Source: Undaria pinnatifida
Taxonomy: Eukaryota > Sar > Phaeophyceae > Laminariales > Alariaceae
Reading direction: 5' to 3'
Assembly (NCBI GenBank): GCA_012845835.1
Contig: JABAKD010000018.1
Location: forward strand, 10,148,179-10,212,178
Length of the DNA: 64,000 nt
The notes beneath the pieces were generated by a model, which was not told the origin of the DNA, did no database searches, and saw only the letters and a list, made by a program, of their open reading frames with translations. Made by a program: the position numbers and the translations under genes. Below, in pieces: positions 12,144-25,512 of the stretch; position 1 is the first letter of the stretch; each line of letters starts with the position of its first letter.

Positions 12144-15100
12144 ATGGAAGGAAGGCAGGTACCGCGGTCTGCCAGAGAGCGCCACCCGCGGCCGGTTACA
12201 GCAGTGACACCATGCCTGGAGGAGCTGGACCGACGAGAGCGGTTGCGATCCAAGTTAGCATGGGAGAGGGTCGCAAAGGCACATCAGGAGGTGAGCGCGA
12301 CTATCTGACCCTTCGTCGTTCGTGTAATGCAGCATGTGGTACACCTGGTGCACCTGGTTAATAGTTGTGGACATCGAACGAGAACCAAGGTGAAGCAAGG
12401 GCAGCAGGTGGATTACAGCGATAATAAGCCAGAAATAGGTTCAGGATGGAGGTGGAGTTCGTGCATTTAGAGTTTCGTCTTATTCAGGTCTTCCTTGTTT
12501 TCTTGTACTACTTTCTGGGATTGTTCACGAGTGGTAGACGATAATGATTATGCCGCACATGATCGGATGGAAAACACAGCAGTAACAATCTAGTTCGATC
12601 CACTTAATGCCGATAAAAAACGAAAAACCTAATCGATACAATTTCGACAGTTGATGCCCTGAGATATACTCCCGGAGTATGATAATATGTTGCACGTTGG
12701 AATAATTCGCTCAGTATGTACCAGCGAAAAAAGCACGGGGATGCCAGGGGATAGAGCAGCGCACACCGCGTTAAACGCAATACATCGAAAGTTCGATATT
12801 TAAATGTATAGACTATGCGTTCGACGTAATATATGTCCTAGTTCCATGTTCGATATATCGAAAAAATCGACACGGTATCCAACACTTCGACTCAACGTTA
12901 AATTTTGAAACTTCTCACGCTTTTTGGAGGACACGTTTCTTGAATTTAGAGTGGGATAAGTATATCAGTTGTAAAATCTGCCGTGCGTTGCGTTCGACCG
13001 TTGTCGCCCTGTTTTACATTGTCTCACCATGCGGTGCTCCTATAATTCGGGCATCGTCTACTAACGATGAAATGCGCGAGCCAGCATACCGTCTACCGGT
13101 ACGGCTGTATTACACGGCGTCACGTAACCCCTTTGAAGAGTCGGAGAAAAAGTGTTTAGAACATGTGAGGATTACCTTTGGGACTTGAGAGCGAAAAACA
13201 CATACGAAAAAAAGGCGACAGTTACAACATCGGCCGAGCGAAGTAGCCACGCGCTAATGGGTAAGAGGTGTATTCGAAGTGCAACGGAGGCAGAAGCAGG
13301 GCATACGCTCAGCATGATGATACTTGTATGGTTGCACTTCATTCCTGCCTGCTGTAACAGGTTGATAAGATCAAGAAAATGTTGCTTTTTAGCCCGCTGC
13401 ATCATGCTATGGTTGGGCCCGAAAACGGCTGGGCTAACTCTGTTGGGATTAGGAACCCTTTAGGATTAAGACCCGGAGATAGCAACAACACAAAAGACAA
13501 GTTTGGTCATATCATTATTGACTGTCTACGGGTACTCGTACAGCAATATTGTGAGCGCGCAGAAGAGAGGATAGGATCATGCTGCGCCTGCCTATGTCGT
13601 GTATATGATTTGTTGAATTATTGTCCGGATACACCAATTTACCATCTCCGTACCGAGCAGTGGCCGATGCTGTAACCGCCACTTTTACCCCTTCATGTCC
13701 CAAAGAGCTCAGACTTGGAATTGCCGCAACGATTCATACCGAACGTTTTCTGTTGATTGGGATTGCCTGGAATACGTCGTAGACGTTTGTGTTCGGGTGC
13801 TGTGTGTTTATTCGCGATTGTCCGGGCACCTGATTTTGGAGGCTGTCCCACCATTCACCGGGACCCCTTACTTCTCAAATAATTGGTCGTCTTTTCTGGA
13901 TCTCTACGAGCTCAGAACTCATGTTTGTCGGTCGTTGTACCTGGGCCCCCACACGTTAGAATATCAGAACCCTTAACCCCGTTACATGCCGCCTTTTGGT
14001 TGATCAACCTCATACCCCCCCAAAAAATATACCCCGTGGCTTTCTTTATGGGCCGCTTAATCCCCAATCCCGCCCTGCTACATACCGCCATGCATTGATC
14101 AACGGCACGACCCCCGACCCGACCTGCTATTTTTGTAGCCCTCCCCTGCCATATTCCGCCTTTTCAGTGATCAGCCGCATGACCCGTGACTCTGCCCCCT
14201 GCTATCTACCGCTTGTTCCAGAAACGCGAAATACGCGAAGCTTCCGTGCGAAGGAAGGCTAACGCCAAAATTTTCTCCGACCGCGCCAGGGACGACAACG
14301 CCGTCCGCTCGGCGAGAAGCGCCGCGCGATCTCGCAGCGTGCACCTGGCAGGCGACGACTCTAGGCGCGGCGTGAGAGGAAGGGGCGGGGGGGGGGAGCG
14401 AGGAGGAGGAGGGGGGAGAGGAGGTGGGAGGGGGGGAGAAGCGAGGGGAGGAGGAGGAGGAAAGGGTGGAGAAGGAAGGGGTGGAGGAGGAGGAGGAGGA
14501 GGAGGAGGAGGAGGAGGGAGGAACGTGGGAGGCCACTCGCGGGTGCGGTCTTCCCCCCCCGGCCAAGCGTCGCGGTGGGCGCGAGAGCGTTGCATTGTTG
14601 ATTCCGTCGTAGATAGCGCTGCCGCAGTCGCCGCCGACGGTTTTAGATGTCGGGGAGGCGGAGGTGCTGACGCTGGTGGGGACGTCGGCAAGGACCGTAT
14701 TCAGAGCCAGCTTCCGGTGGGTGTGGGAGCGAACTTCAGATCGGGCCGGGTCGCGTTCGGGTCGACGGCGGCGCCTACGCAAGCCGCTTCTAGGTCTCGC
14801 TCGGTCTCACACCAGCGGCGACAGAGCGAGATGGCCCGGGCGGGCGGCGGTGGCGGCGGTGTCGATGTTGGTTCTGGTGGTGCTGGTGGCGTTGGTGTTG
14901 GCGGTGGTTGTGTCGGTAGTGGAACTCGCCGCAGTCGCAACCCCTCCCACCCGCCCCCTCGCCGCCCCTCACGATCCCGCTCGGCTCTCCTGGCCGAGCC
15001 CGCGGTGGGTCAAACCTACGAGGGGGAATCCCGACAGCATACCCTGGGGCGTCGTGCCCTCGATGGCGGCGTCAGCAGTGGTGGTGTTGGCCGTGGCGGC

Positions 15101-18100
15101 GGTATTGGTGATCGTGGTACCGGCATGGATCGTCGTGGTGGTGGTAGTGCTGCGACATCACGCCGTCGGTCGGTGGAGAACAAGGCGGCCACGTGGGACG
15201 CCCGAGAGAAGGAACAGCAGGAGCTGTGAGTGGCGGAATCGAGGCTGCGGTGGGGGGGGGCATGTTAAGGGGGGGCGGGTACTCATTTTGTGCATGGCCG
15301 TAGTCGTATGACCATAGAACCTCGCATCCCTACTATGCCGGGACGGAGCACGTCGGGTCTTCACCAACCAGGCTATGGTAGGGAGGTCACTTTTGGAGGC
15401 GTTTATTTTCAGTCGCCCGCGGTCACGTGCGAGTGGCTCCCATGCTTCTTGGCGGTTTAAAGCTTTCGTTCTTTTTGAGTTTTGCGATACGAATCTGCAA
15501 TGGCGTTGTTTCAAAGCTGCGCCAAAGTTATCGCCTCAAGTGTTTTCGTCGGTGAGGTACAGAGTCAGTCGTGCTAGTAATAGTGGCTGAAACCTGGCGG
15601 TGAAACGAGGGTAGTATATCATAACATCATCATAACATCCTCCCTACCGTAGCCTTGGTCGCGAGAGAGAAGCAAACCGAGGTGTCATAGTATTTAATGG
15701 AAAGGTGGGTGCGAGCAATCAGTCAGAAGGTAAGACATTAGTTGGCAAGTCAGCAGGTAATCACTAGGTAGACTGTAGGTGGGAAATAGGCAAACACTAG
15801 GTATTTTGTAATGCGTGTAATTCACCTCCCTTTGGAAAAATTGCGTTGATATTATTATGGAAGGCCCGTGCAATGTACGAAGCAGGGCAGCGATACGGGG
15901 TATTCGTGTTGTAGCTATCAATGATTAGTCTACTTTAGTAGTAAATAGTGAAATATCAATAGAATCAATCGACCAAGCAAGCATACGCTTCAATCAACCG
16001 ACCAACCAATCAACACACCAACCAATCAACGCACCAATCAACCAGTCAATCAACACAGCAATCAAATTGATGAACCAATCCATCACCAAAACCAACAAAC
16101 TAGTACAAACTAGTCCACCAGTCACGCCAATGAATCGCTATACCAACCAGACAACCCATCGCGGAATCAAGCATTCATCTTTCTGCCCCCTCAAATTTCA
16201 GGCGTACGGAGGAAGCTCGTAACGCCAAGCGGGAGGCGAAAGAACATAAGCTGGAGCACGCCGCGGCTATGAGGCGTGCGATGGAGGTGAGACTAGTGTT
16301 GCGGCGACTATTTTTACTCTTTTGCTCGGGGGCGCGTCTTTTCTTAAACCGTTTCATTTATCGAGTGGGACTTCTCTTTTTTTCTATCTTTCTCTATCCC
16401 TCTTTATATCCTGCCCCCCCTCTGTACCTCCCTATCTGTATTCCCCCGTGTATTTCTATCGATGCGACTCACATGTTCGTTGTTTTTTATGTGGGAACCT
16501 CAAACCAATGGGCCCACAAACATGCCCGCGGCCTGCAGGAGTATCGGCCGTCGCCAACCGTTTGTCTGAACCTTTTTTTTTCTTGGTGCGCATCAACAAA
16601 CTACTGCTCTACAATGAAACCGCGAACCTATCAGCCTCAGGGAATACTGACCGTTATCCCTACCTGGTGCGTGAGGAGCCTCTTCTTTCTCAGTTCTACT
16701 CAGTCGGTCACTAGCCTGCATCGTTATAGCATCACGAACCAATGAAATGCCGCGAACACTGACCGCTACCCCCCTATCCCTCCCGTCTCCGCCCACGCCC
16801 ACGCCGCCGGTGCGCTTTTATGGTGGAACGACTGCTCGCACACACGCCCGGCGCAAACCAGACTCTGGAAGATAGTCGCAAGCGGGGCATTTCGCAATGC
16901 CCGCCCCGCTCGCGGTCGCGGGAGACCACGCATGTCTCCAGCGCCAGGCCTCGCCGCGTCTCCACCGCATCCGCCACGCGGCCGGTACCACCGGCGCGTA
17001 TGCCTGTTCGTTCTTCCTGCACCGTGCCCCCCGCAGCGGGAGGGGGCAGGACCCGGCGGTCGACCACCGGCGCCGGTGGATCGGATGCGGCGGCGGGGGC
17101 GGCAGTAGCCTCGCCAGCGGAGGAGGCAGCAACTGCCCTTGCGTCGGGCAGAGCGTCACGGCACCCTCGGATTCACGTTACGGACGGTGGAAGAAGCGTT
17201 GGTGGCGATGGTGGTGGCGGCGGTGGCGGCGGCGGTCTTGATGTTGGTGGCGATGGTGGCGCGGGACTGCGACCGGGGGAGGTGCGTCGCGGCAGCGCGT
17301 CGTCCGCGGCCGCCGTGGACGCTGACGCGCCGCGGACATCATGGCGCCACCCCGAATACCAGCACCAGCAGCTGCAGGAGCTTGAGCTTCAGCATCGTGG
17401 CGATCAGCGGCATGAGGAGATGCTGCAGGAAATGCACCGGGAGCAGGCGATGCGGGAGCCACCGATGCAGCAGAGCGCCGTGCAGCGGAATCCTGCGCAT
17501 CATCAGCAGGAGCAGCAACAGCGGCGGTTCGCCCAGCCCCAGCATCACCAGCGTTTCCCGGAATACCTCAACTATGGGGAGAGCAGGGGGCCGGAAGAGC
17601 CGGCGGATCCAAAAGTATTGATGCGTCCCGCGCGGCGAGAGAGATTGTGTTCTGCGCGCGGGCATGCCTCTCACGGTCACGGGCTTAGAACCGGCCGCGG
17701 GGTTAACCGCGGCGGCGGCGCTAGCGAAGGCAGTGGCAGCGGCGGAGAGGGTGAGCGGGCTGCGGCTATCGGCGATATTCGTGACGATAGAAGTACCAGG
17801 GCGGAGAGCGGCAGTGTCCGTGATGCCTTTGGGCAGGAAAGCCGTCGCACTCGGCAAGATTTGAGTGGGTTCGAGGATTTGGCAAGCAGCGCAGAAAAGA
17901 GCGCGAATGGCGACGGCGCCGCGGGGGGGGGGGGGTCTCGTGTCCGTCGTGGCCGGTGACATCGTCAGGTTTGAAACACAGGCGAAAATAAGAGAAAGGC
18001 GCAAAAGGGAGGCCGCCGCCAGGTCTCGCGAGCTGCGCCGAGTGCAAGAGTTGGAGGCGTTGATCGTTGCCCCGGAGGAGGCAGTGGTGGACGCGGTGCG

Positions 18101-21100
18101 CTTGGTAACTAGGGTTGTCAGAAGCAAGGAGGTGCCCACGGCGCCGCCACCTCCGTCACTGACGTCGCGCGCTAGGAGCGCGCAATGCGGGGTAGAAGGG
18201 GCCGGCTTACCGAACGGCCGACACCGGGGAAGCAGCCGCAACGAGTCCCTGACGGATCGGCAGGTTCATGGCCGCTCTCCAGGGGCATCTGCTCGACGCA
18301 GACGCGATAGCCGGCAAGAAGCTGGCGGTGGCAACCGTAGCGGCAGTGGCGGGGGCAGCATCAGTAGGGCAAAAGAGGTTCGGGAGGACGCGCGAACTGC
18401 TGGGCTCCGGGCGGAGAGGGTGAGTGAGATTGGTTGGTTATATATTGGAGTGGGTCATTTCTACGTGGGACAGGGGGTGTGCTGTGCTTGTTTCATTGCT
18501 AAAACATTTTGTGATGTTTCGCGGAAAGTTCGAGACATGTTCTGTACTGCTGGAGCGTACTGTACATTGCGGCCACTGACACCCCGACATCTCCCCGTCC
18601 CCCTCCCTCTCGTTCCCCTCTCTCGCCCCCTCTTCCCTGCTTCTCCCCCTTCCCCTTTCCGCCTACTCTTCCGCCCCTCTCTCCCTCCTCTCCCTCCCTT
18701 CCCTCTCCCCCCTCCTTCTCTCGCCCCCTACCCCATCACCCCCTCTCATTCGCTCTCCCTCCCCCTCCTCTCCCTTCCGCCCTTCCCCTCTCCCTCACCC
18801 CCTACCCCTACCCCTTTCCCCCCAACGCCCTCGCTCAGAACAACTCCACCCGTGAGACGCGGCCGCGTCAGCTGAGGACCAAGTCCAACGAATGCGCCAC
18901 CCATCAGGCGGATGCAGTTGCGAATGCGTTCATTGCCGCCGCAGCGGCTTCCTGTGCCGCCCAGACTGCGATATTCTTGAAAACGCAGGTGAGCCAGGTA
19001 AATATAAATATATCTTGAAAAAATACCTCGACTGCAAGGTCGTGCATGTCATTTTTGCGTGTGCTGCGTATGATGCTTCGATCGCGCATTAATAGTAGAC
19101 GGATCTACGACCAGTAGAGAAAAACGGCACCACACCACATCACACCGCTCCACACCACACCATACCACACCACACCACACCACACCACACCACACCACAC
19201 CACACCACACCACACCACACCACACCACACCACACCACACCACACCACACCACACCACACCACACCACACCACACCACACCACACCATACCACACCACAC
19301 CACACTCCAGATAGCAATGAAAGACAAACAAACTTGACCGGTTGGATTTCTGTAAGAATTTGAAATAGAGCACCCCCTGAGTTTCAAAGTATCCCCTACC
19401 TTGAAATAGTGAGATTTTTTCCCCTTTTATTGTGTACACACCCTCCGTCGCTTTTTTCGTGCACCTCAGGGATGAAAACAAGTAATTCCAACACCAAATT
19501 ATGTCACGAATACGAATACGTGTACGAACATGTGCTTTATATTTATTATTTCCGACGCCTAGGTATGTACTATTTATACCTGGTATTTATTATTTATACC
19601 ATGAATCATTAAGTGGTCCCATTAATAACCTCTTTTTGCTACTACTGGAGACTTTTATACCATTGTTTTATTTGTACCATTAATAGCACTCCTGACGTCT
19701 ACGGTTTCTACTCCTGGCGACTGCTTGACTATAGTGTACCAGTCTTTTATGTGTACAAATAAAAATTCTCCTAACGAGTGCCGTTTTCTACTCCTATGTC
19801 ATATTTCCAGGCCGGTGTAGGCGGCCTGTCGGACCGCTACACGGGCAGTGGAGACTTGCTGCGAAGAGGGCAGGATGTCACGAGCAAAGGACCCGACGGA
19901 TGCAGTCAGCTGCGCGCAAACGACGAGCTTCGTCGGCCGGCGGGCGACAGGTGCAACGTTAATCTTGTCCAATTTACATCAACGTGATCGTCGCGGCCAA
20001 GATGTAGGATAATAAAAAATATATATTTTCCAGGTAGTTTAGTATTTATTCGTTTATGGGTGTAAAAACTGGTTATTTGGTTGTTTAATCAAGTTCTTGG
20101 GGGGTTGGTATGTATACGGGAACACGATACCCTTTTTCAGCCCTTGCAAAACTCTTGCTGTGTTTCCCCTTTCTCAAATCCTTTCCGGGAATGTTTCCCT
20201 AACCCCTCGTGCTCCCGCTCGAAACGTCGGTCCTTCCGCCGGGACACTTACATTTAGTTTAGGCGCTCGTGTCGTCCTCTCTGGCACTCCAAAGACCTAT
20301 AACACCTGAATGAGCCGGACGCTTCAACACCTCCCCCCCTCTCCACCCTACCCCATCCTCTCCCAAAGAAATTTCGAAGACGTTTGTTTACCCGCTACCC
20401 CACCACCAACCCACCACTCCACCCCACCCCACCTCACCCCATGGTGTTGCCTTTTGTCCTTGGGCCCCACCAAACACGCCACCAGGTCAACGTTTAACGG
20501 CCAAGACCAACACCGCCGCCGTCGCCCCCATGACCAGCACCGGCAGCGCCACCAACACGCCGAGAGAGATTTGGACAACCTCCACGAGCACGCTCCAGTC
20601 CGCAACAGCAACTGCATCGTGCGCGCCAGCTCTCCTTCCCCCGGAGCGCGCGGCCGGAGCGGCCATCTACCCGGGAAGGCGTGCTTCAGGACGAAATCCC
20701 CCGCAAGAAACACGGACCGCAAGGGACGCACGGCTGCGGTAGCAGCAGCTCCAGCATGCGGCACGTCGGCAGTTTTATCATCATCGACGGCGGCGGCTGC
20801 AAGAACGCCTTCCAGGAGCGGGCAGTCAGGGGGGATGGTCCAGCACCACCGTCACCATTTCGAACCTATGATGTCGGGGGCGAGAGAAGCAGGGAGGCCT
20901 GTCGGCAGAAGTGGCAGCGGTGGCATCGGTGGCGGTGGCGGCGGTAGTGTTGGCGGCGGCGGCAGCGGCGGCGGTAGGGCGGGAAAGATGTCGGTACCTG
21001 GACCGGTTGCCATGCTGAACGCGCGCAGAGGAAACGGCAAGGATTCGAGCGGTACCTCTCCCGACGAGATTGTCGGAAGCGTTGGCTCTTCCTCATCGAG

Positions 21101-24100
21101 ACCAGTTTCAGACTTGAGGGTTTCCGGTGAGGTTCGTGTGCGCATGGGAGGAGCAGGCGAGCGGTTGTACGGAGAGCGCGGGACGCCGGAGGAGGCGGCC
21201 AGCTGCGCCAGCAGGAGATTCAACAGAGGCGGCGGCGCCGGTAGCGGCTACGGCGGCGGCAGTGCTAGTGGAGGCAACAGCGCCGACCTTGCCGGAGAGG
21301 TTGACGGAGACACCGACGAGGATGAAGTCCTATTCGGCGAAGCCTTATGTGGCCAAGCCTTCTCTGATCAAGTTCAACAGCCAGTTCCCTCGCGTCGGGC
21401 GCTGGTGCCAGCGCGGTGTTCCCCGTCCGCAAGCCCGGAACAACGTATGGCATCGGAGACGGTGGCGGCGGCAGCAACGGAGCCGGCGATAGAGTCAGGG
21501 ACATCGGCGTTGGAGCGCTCGACCGCCCTCCCCCTCGGACTAGGTAGCGCCCTGCGTGACCGGAACGGCGTCAGTCCCTCGCGTGACGGCGTCGGCGCCG
21601 CGCTTGACGGCGGCAGCGTCTTGCTTAACGGCTCACTCGGGAAGTATGCTCCAACCTCCCACGACTCATTGACTTCCTCCGTCGACTTGAAGGTGTCCTC
21701 TTCCAACCGCCTAGACCTTTCGGTGTCGTCGGAGGAATGGTGGGCTGCCAGGGAGGCGGCGTATGTGCTGACGCCGGAGGAGAAGGCGGCCTACGAGGCG
21801 GAAGATGCGGAGATACAGGCGGCTTTGGACGCAGAGAGGGCTGAACGTGAGGCGGAGAACGCGGCATACGAGGCAAAGATGGCTAAGCTTATGGCGAACG
21901 TGGCTATGTTGCGGAAGAGGCGAGATGATAGATATGAGGAATTTCTGCGAATGCACAAGGAGGCGGAGAGGAAAGCGGAGATGCGGCAGGTGTGTTGGTG
22001 GGTGGGTGGTGGGTGTGGGTTTGGTGGGGATGGGCGTTTGGTTTGGACTCGGTGGGGAGCGAGGTGCTAGGTGATGTCTGTATGTTATGTGAATTTTGAG
22101 TCTTTCTCTTTGGGTCTGGGTGTCTCGTGTCTATGAATCTGCGTGCCTGCTTATCGATTGTGCACCTGTGTGTGATTGTGTCTGGTGAACGTTTTGTGTG
22201 CTTTTCATGCGATGTGTCTTGTCAGCGTCTAGTTTTGCCGGGTTCCGTCTGTGATGCAAAGTTGTGTCGGTTGCGTAAACAGAAGTACACGCTTCTATTG
22301 ACTCATTTCTCTGTATTCGCTTTGATACCCCTCCGAAGGGAGATCTCGTACACAGATAACAAAAACTGCTTGTTTCCGGGAAACGACAATATAGAAGGGA
22401 GGCCGTACATTACTCATCTATGGTTTTGGGGAAACGATTTTTGTGTTCACCCAACATAAAACATATTTAATTAACCAACCCATACGTATTCGATTCCCTC
22501 AATTGATAAGTAATATGCCCCCCCCATTTTTTGTTCTCCCCGAGCACGGAAAATAGTTCATCAACCAATCGTTAATTCAATAGCTCTCCCCAATTAATAA
22601 CCTCTTCCAATTTATGATGAATTATTACGCCTCCAAGTACAATATAACAGGTACCCAGCCCCATTTGTTTCAATACAGAGAGGGTAATAACTACCAGGTA
22701 TCGAATTGCAAAGGTACCGTAATTGTGCGAGTCATCGCACAGGCCGGAGTCATCGCACATGCCGGAGTCATCGCACCCCTGTTCGTTAATTTTTCAAGTT
22801 TGGAATCATTTAATTCATTTTCCGCACACGGGTCGGAGTTTTCACACAGGGGTGCGATGACTCCGATATTGGTGCCACCTTCGAGCGTGAGGTTGCATGC
22901 TGTGGCGTGTGGCCTCAGGATAAAAAAAATTGTGCCACGATCCGTTTTTCTAGCGGTTTGTAACCGGGGCTCACCGCTGTTTGTAGCAGGTGCATATCAT
23001 ACATACATAAAGGAAAAAAATCTCGCTTTTGTTATTTTTTATTCGGCGACCGCACCCCCCCCCCCCAAAAAAAAAGTACCAACCGACCCTGCCACGATGC
23101 GGTGCTGACCTACCTAGTACTGCTGTACCTCATGCAACGTAACAACGGCAGCCGACAACTCAGTTTCCACCCTATGGATGTGTTCCGTGTAGCACATGGT
23201 AGAGTTAAGTATCGCACAGGGAGGACGTTCAAAAGGTGCGCCACCAGTACAACAGTGGGGGGTGTGGTTTCCTCCGTATCGCGCATACATGTCGGCCGCA
23301 CAGGGGTGTGCGTTCACATCACAGCACGGCAGGGTGTTTGATTTGCTCGGAATCGCACATGTCGGAGTTACCGCACAGGGGAGTGCGTTCACATCACAGC
23401 ATGGCAGGGTGTGTGATTTGTTGAGAGTCGCACATGTCGGAGTTACCGCACAGGGGTGTGCGTCAGAACGAGAAATCAAATCATTTAATTCATTTTTCGC
23501 ACAGGGGCCGGAGTCATCGCACATGCCGAGTTATCGCACCCCTGTGCGATAAAATCAAACTTAGCAATGATTTAGGAATCGATCGCACGGGGGTGCAATG
23601 ACTCGCACAATTACGGTAACCTTTAAACGGGAGCATGCCCCCCCGGATATATCAGCTCATCCAGGGGTATAGGGAAAACAGACCCGCGGCAGGAGCCCGT
23701 GCGTTCCCAATCCTACCTCAAATACAATTGTGGCGAGCTGGAAACACACCCAGTAGCCCATGCCGAGCACCCACACGCTTTTTTTGCCGGCACTTTATTG
23801 GAGCTGACGGAAACGTGGCGTAGGAAGCAACAGGAGGATCCCTCCGTTATCCCCCCTTTAGAATATACGCTGGGGTTGGTATACCCCCGCAAATCTACTA
23901 CCTGGTATACTTGTTTACTACCACCCCTTCGTGACCATCAGTTCCCCCCAGTTGATCGAAAACATCCCCCGCTATCACCACTTCGGATAGCCCGCCGTGT
24001 CGACGACTATGGTTGGGGTTACCGTTTCTCATGCACTTTTTTTAGAGCTCTCCGAGGTGGGCAACGACGCTTATTTGCATGTTTTCAATCGAATGGGGGA

Positions 24101-25512
24101 GGGGATGATGCTCACCAAGGGGTAGTGCCGGTCGCCCCGGTGGCGTATCAGGTTATCCCCGAGCCTGGCATAGGTCATTTTGGTGAGTTCAAATCCCCCC
24201 GAGTGCATACTCGTATAAATTCGTGGGGACTTTTTCTTGCGCACAAATTGACTTGCGGAAAGCGCGAGAGCGTGAGTTAGCAACACTCGATGAAAAATCG
24301 ACGAGCAGTGGGATTGCTGAACCCTGTGCGCGATAATAATTGAAGCCAAGAACCGGGGGGGAGAAGGGACGACACCTGTGAACACGGCTTGTCCAGGAGC
24401 TGGAAAGTAGAAGTTTGCGAAAAAGAAAAAAACAAAAAGTGCACAGATACGTATGGTGGATGTGCGGGGGCATACCCACCCCGACTGTAGTCAAAAGCTG
24501 TGGCACAGGAGGGATCCTGCTGGTCCCTTGCTGCGCCACAGTGCTGCCAGCACCACGAACTCACGTGCCCGAAGAACAAAACCAAAAGAAGAAAATGTGC
24601 TCGGTATGGGCCGCGGGCGTGTCCCCAGCTTGTCGGAATGAAATCTGAGGCAGGTTTGGGCTTGCGCGGGCTCTTGCCGCGAGCCTGTTTTGCCAATACC
24701 CCCGATTGGCTGAAAAAAACGGGGTTACACTACCCCCATTTGACCATTACCCATTAACCAACTCCCAATAAATTAGCAAACAAAGAGGTTTAACTTATTA
24801 GTTCCTGGTTGTTTTTGGTTTGAGCTTGGAGGCAATACTTAACGACACGTTTTTTTCAGAGAGGTCGCGGGGGTTGGTAAATATATTTCATTATTTTTAG
24901 GGTCGGGGACACGAATGACGAGCATACCAGTTATGTTTATAGGCTGAAGGCTTCCTGGGTGATGGCACTCCCGCCCTCCCTTGTCCCATCACCCCTGAGA
25001 GACCTCAAAACCGACGGAACACACGTCACCCCCCATCCCCCCCCCCCTTCCGACGCCTCCTTTCTCCTCCACCGCGGTCATCACAGCCGTCACCCTCGCG
25101 CCCTCGACACTCTCCCACCCCCCCTGATCCCACCCCTCTCCCGGAGTCCTACCACGTATATGGGGAATTGATGAAGTTTGTATCACGCCTGATCCCCACT
25201 CATACTGTGGGAAACTGATTATGGCTACCGTACGCCTTATGAGTCCTCTAGATTGTGGTGGGAAACTGAGTTTGGATACCCTTCGTTTTGCTCATGGCGC
25301 AGGCGAACTGGGAGGAGAGGCACAGAAAGTGGGCAGAGCAATTCTTCGCAGACCGAGCGTCCGCAGATCTTACGGATGACGATTGCGCTCTAGACACGCC
25401 CTATACGGATGGCGCCAACGCGTCCCTCGCTCCGTTGTTGCGGCCCCCCGAGTCCGATGTTGCCGAGCCGCCCCAGGGAGCGCAGGGAGCGGCGGCAGCC
25501 GTGGCGGTGTAG
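12144..25512 (+). CDS. Large low-complexity coiled-coil protein of unknown function, eight exons
   Basis: Exons: 12144-12290, 14222-15225, 16202-16286, 16862-18419, 18839-18988, 19811-19950, 20486-21989, 25303-25512. Donors are gtgag-type except gtgcaa (after exon 6) and gtgtgt (after exon 7), and every acceptor is AG with matching phase. With one base removed from a 13-G run at 17923-17935 in exon 4, the chain is 1,599 codons including the stop. Exon 1 and the start of exon 2 encode charged helix (RRERLRSKLAWERVAKAHQE, then KREIREASVRRKANAK). The body is Gly/Arg/Ser-rich, with a poly-Gly/Arg stretch from an AGG-rich tract in exon 2 and a Gln/His-rich part in exon 4. The last ~85 residues of exon 7 form a strong Ala/Glu/Lys coiled coil that runs into exon 8 (ANWEERHRKWAEQFF). 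No catalytic motif or known domain was recognised. The start could be an upstream exon. The protein could be split between two genes; the phase chain argues for one. Confidence 0.7.
15250..15335 (+). repeat. Short intronic repeat, copy 1
   Basis: A G-rich run is followed by GTGCATGGCCGTAGTCGTAT and CTCGCATCCCTAC. It starts 25 bases inside the intron after exon 2 of the large low-complexity gene. Other copies: 26300-26380 and 58580-58665. Confidence 0.75.
15950..16130. repeat. CCAATCAA-type simple repeat
   Basis: Imperfect tandem ccaatcaac / ccaaccaatcaa words in the intron just before the 85-bp third exon of the large gene. Confidence 0.85.
17923..17935 (+). other. 13-G homopolymer that breaks the exon 4 frame
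   Basis: Upstream, the coding frame reads through SGFEDLASSAEKSANGDGAA. Downstream, the frame shifted by one base reads ETQAKIRERRKREAAARSREL and continues 145 codons to a clean donor. Twelve Gs instead of thirteen would join them. Either the run length is an assembly or consensus error, or the gene is broken, or there is an unseen intron. Confidence 0.7.
18590..18838 (+). promoter_or_regulatory. 240-bp polypyrimidine tract before a 3' splice site
   Basis: Nearly pure C/T ending ctcgctcag at exon 5 of the large gene. It is far longer than a normal polypyrimidine tract. Similar tracts precede exons 2 and 4 of the aminotransferase (55500-55750; 58180-58290). Confidence 0.7.
19129..19308. repeat. 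Pentanucleotide microsatellite (CCACA)n
   Basis: About 180 bp of almost perfect CCACA repeats within an intron. The minus-strand frames reading VWCGV are artefacts of this repeat. Confidence 0.95.
22710..23624. mobile_element. 915-bp non-autonomous TIR element
   Basis: The left end (22710-22740) and right end (23593-23624) are inverted copies over about 31 bases with two differences; both start AAAGGT.ACCGTAATTGTGCG reading inward. The inside is filled with GTGCGATGACTCC-type words and two 77-bp tandem units (23300-23450) with caggggtgcgttcacatcac. No transposase frame and no clear target duplication. Confidence 0.75.
24130..24440 (+). mobile_element. tRNA-derived SINE (family 1), copy C
   Basis: The best-preserved head: A-box-like TGGCGTATCAGG and B box GAGTTCAAATCCC. 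The body and tail are as in copies A and B, ending gtccaggagctggaaagtag and then A-rich. Confidence 0.82.

Larger units (their letters stand above)
21990..25302 (+). other. 3.3-kb intron of the large gene with nested elements
   Basis: It starts gtgtgt and ends ggcgcag. It contains the 915-bp TIR element (22710-23624) and SINE copy C (24130-24440). The remainder (24440-25302) shows no feature beyond C/T-rich DNA. Confidence 0.7.

Noticed and set aside
14171-14782. 203- and 161-codon Pro/Ser-rich minus-strand frames
   Set aside because: Antisense of exon 2 of the large gene; the plus strand has matching splice phases on both sides.
19049-19387. VWCGV-repeat frames on the minus strand
   Set aside because: Pentanucleotide microsatellite inside an intron of the large gene.
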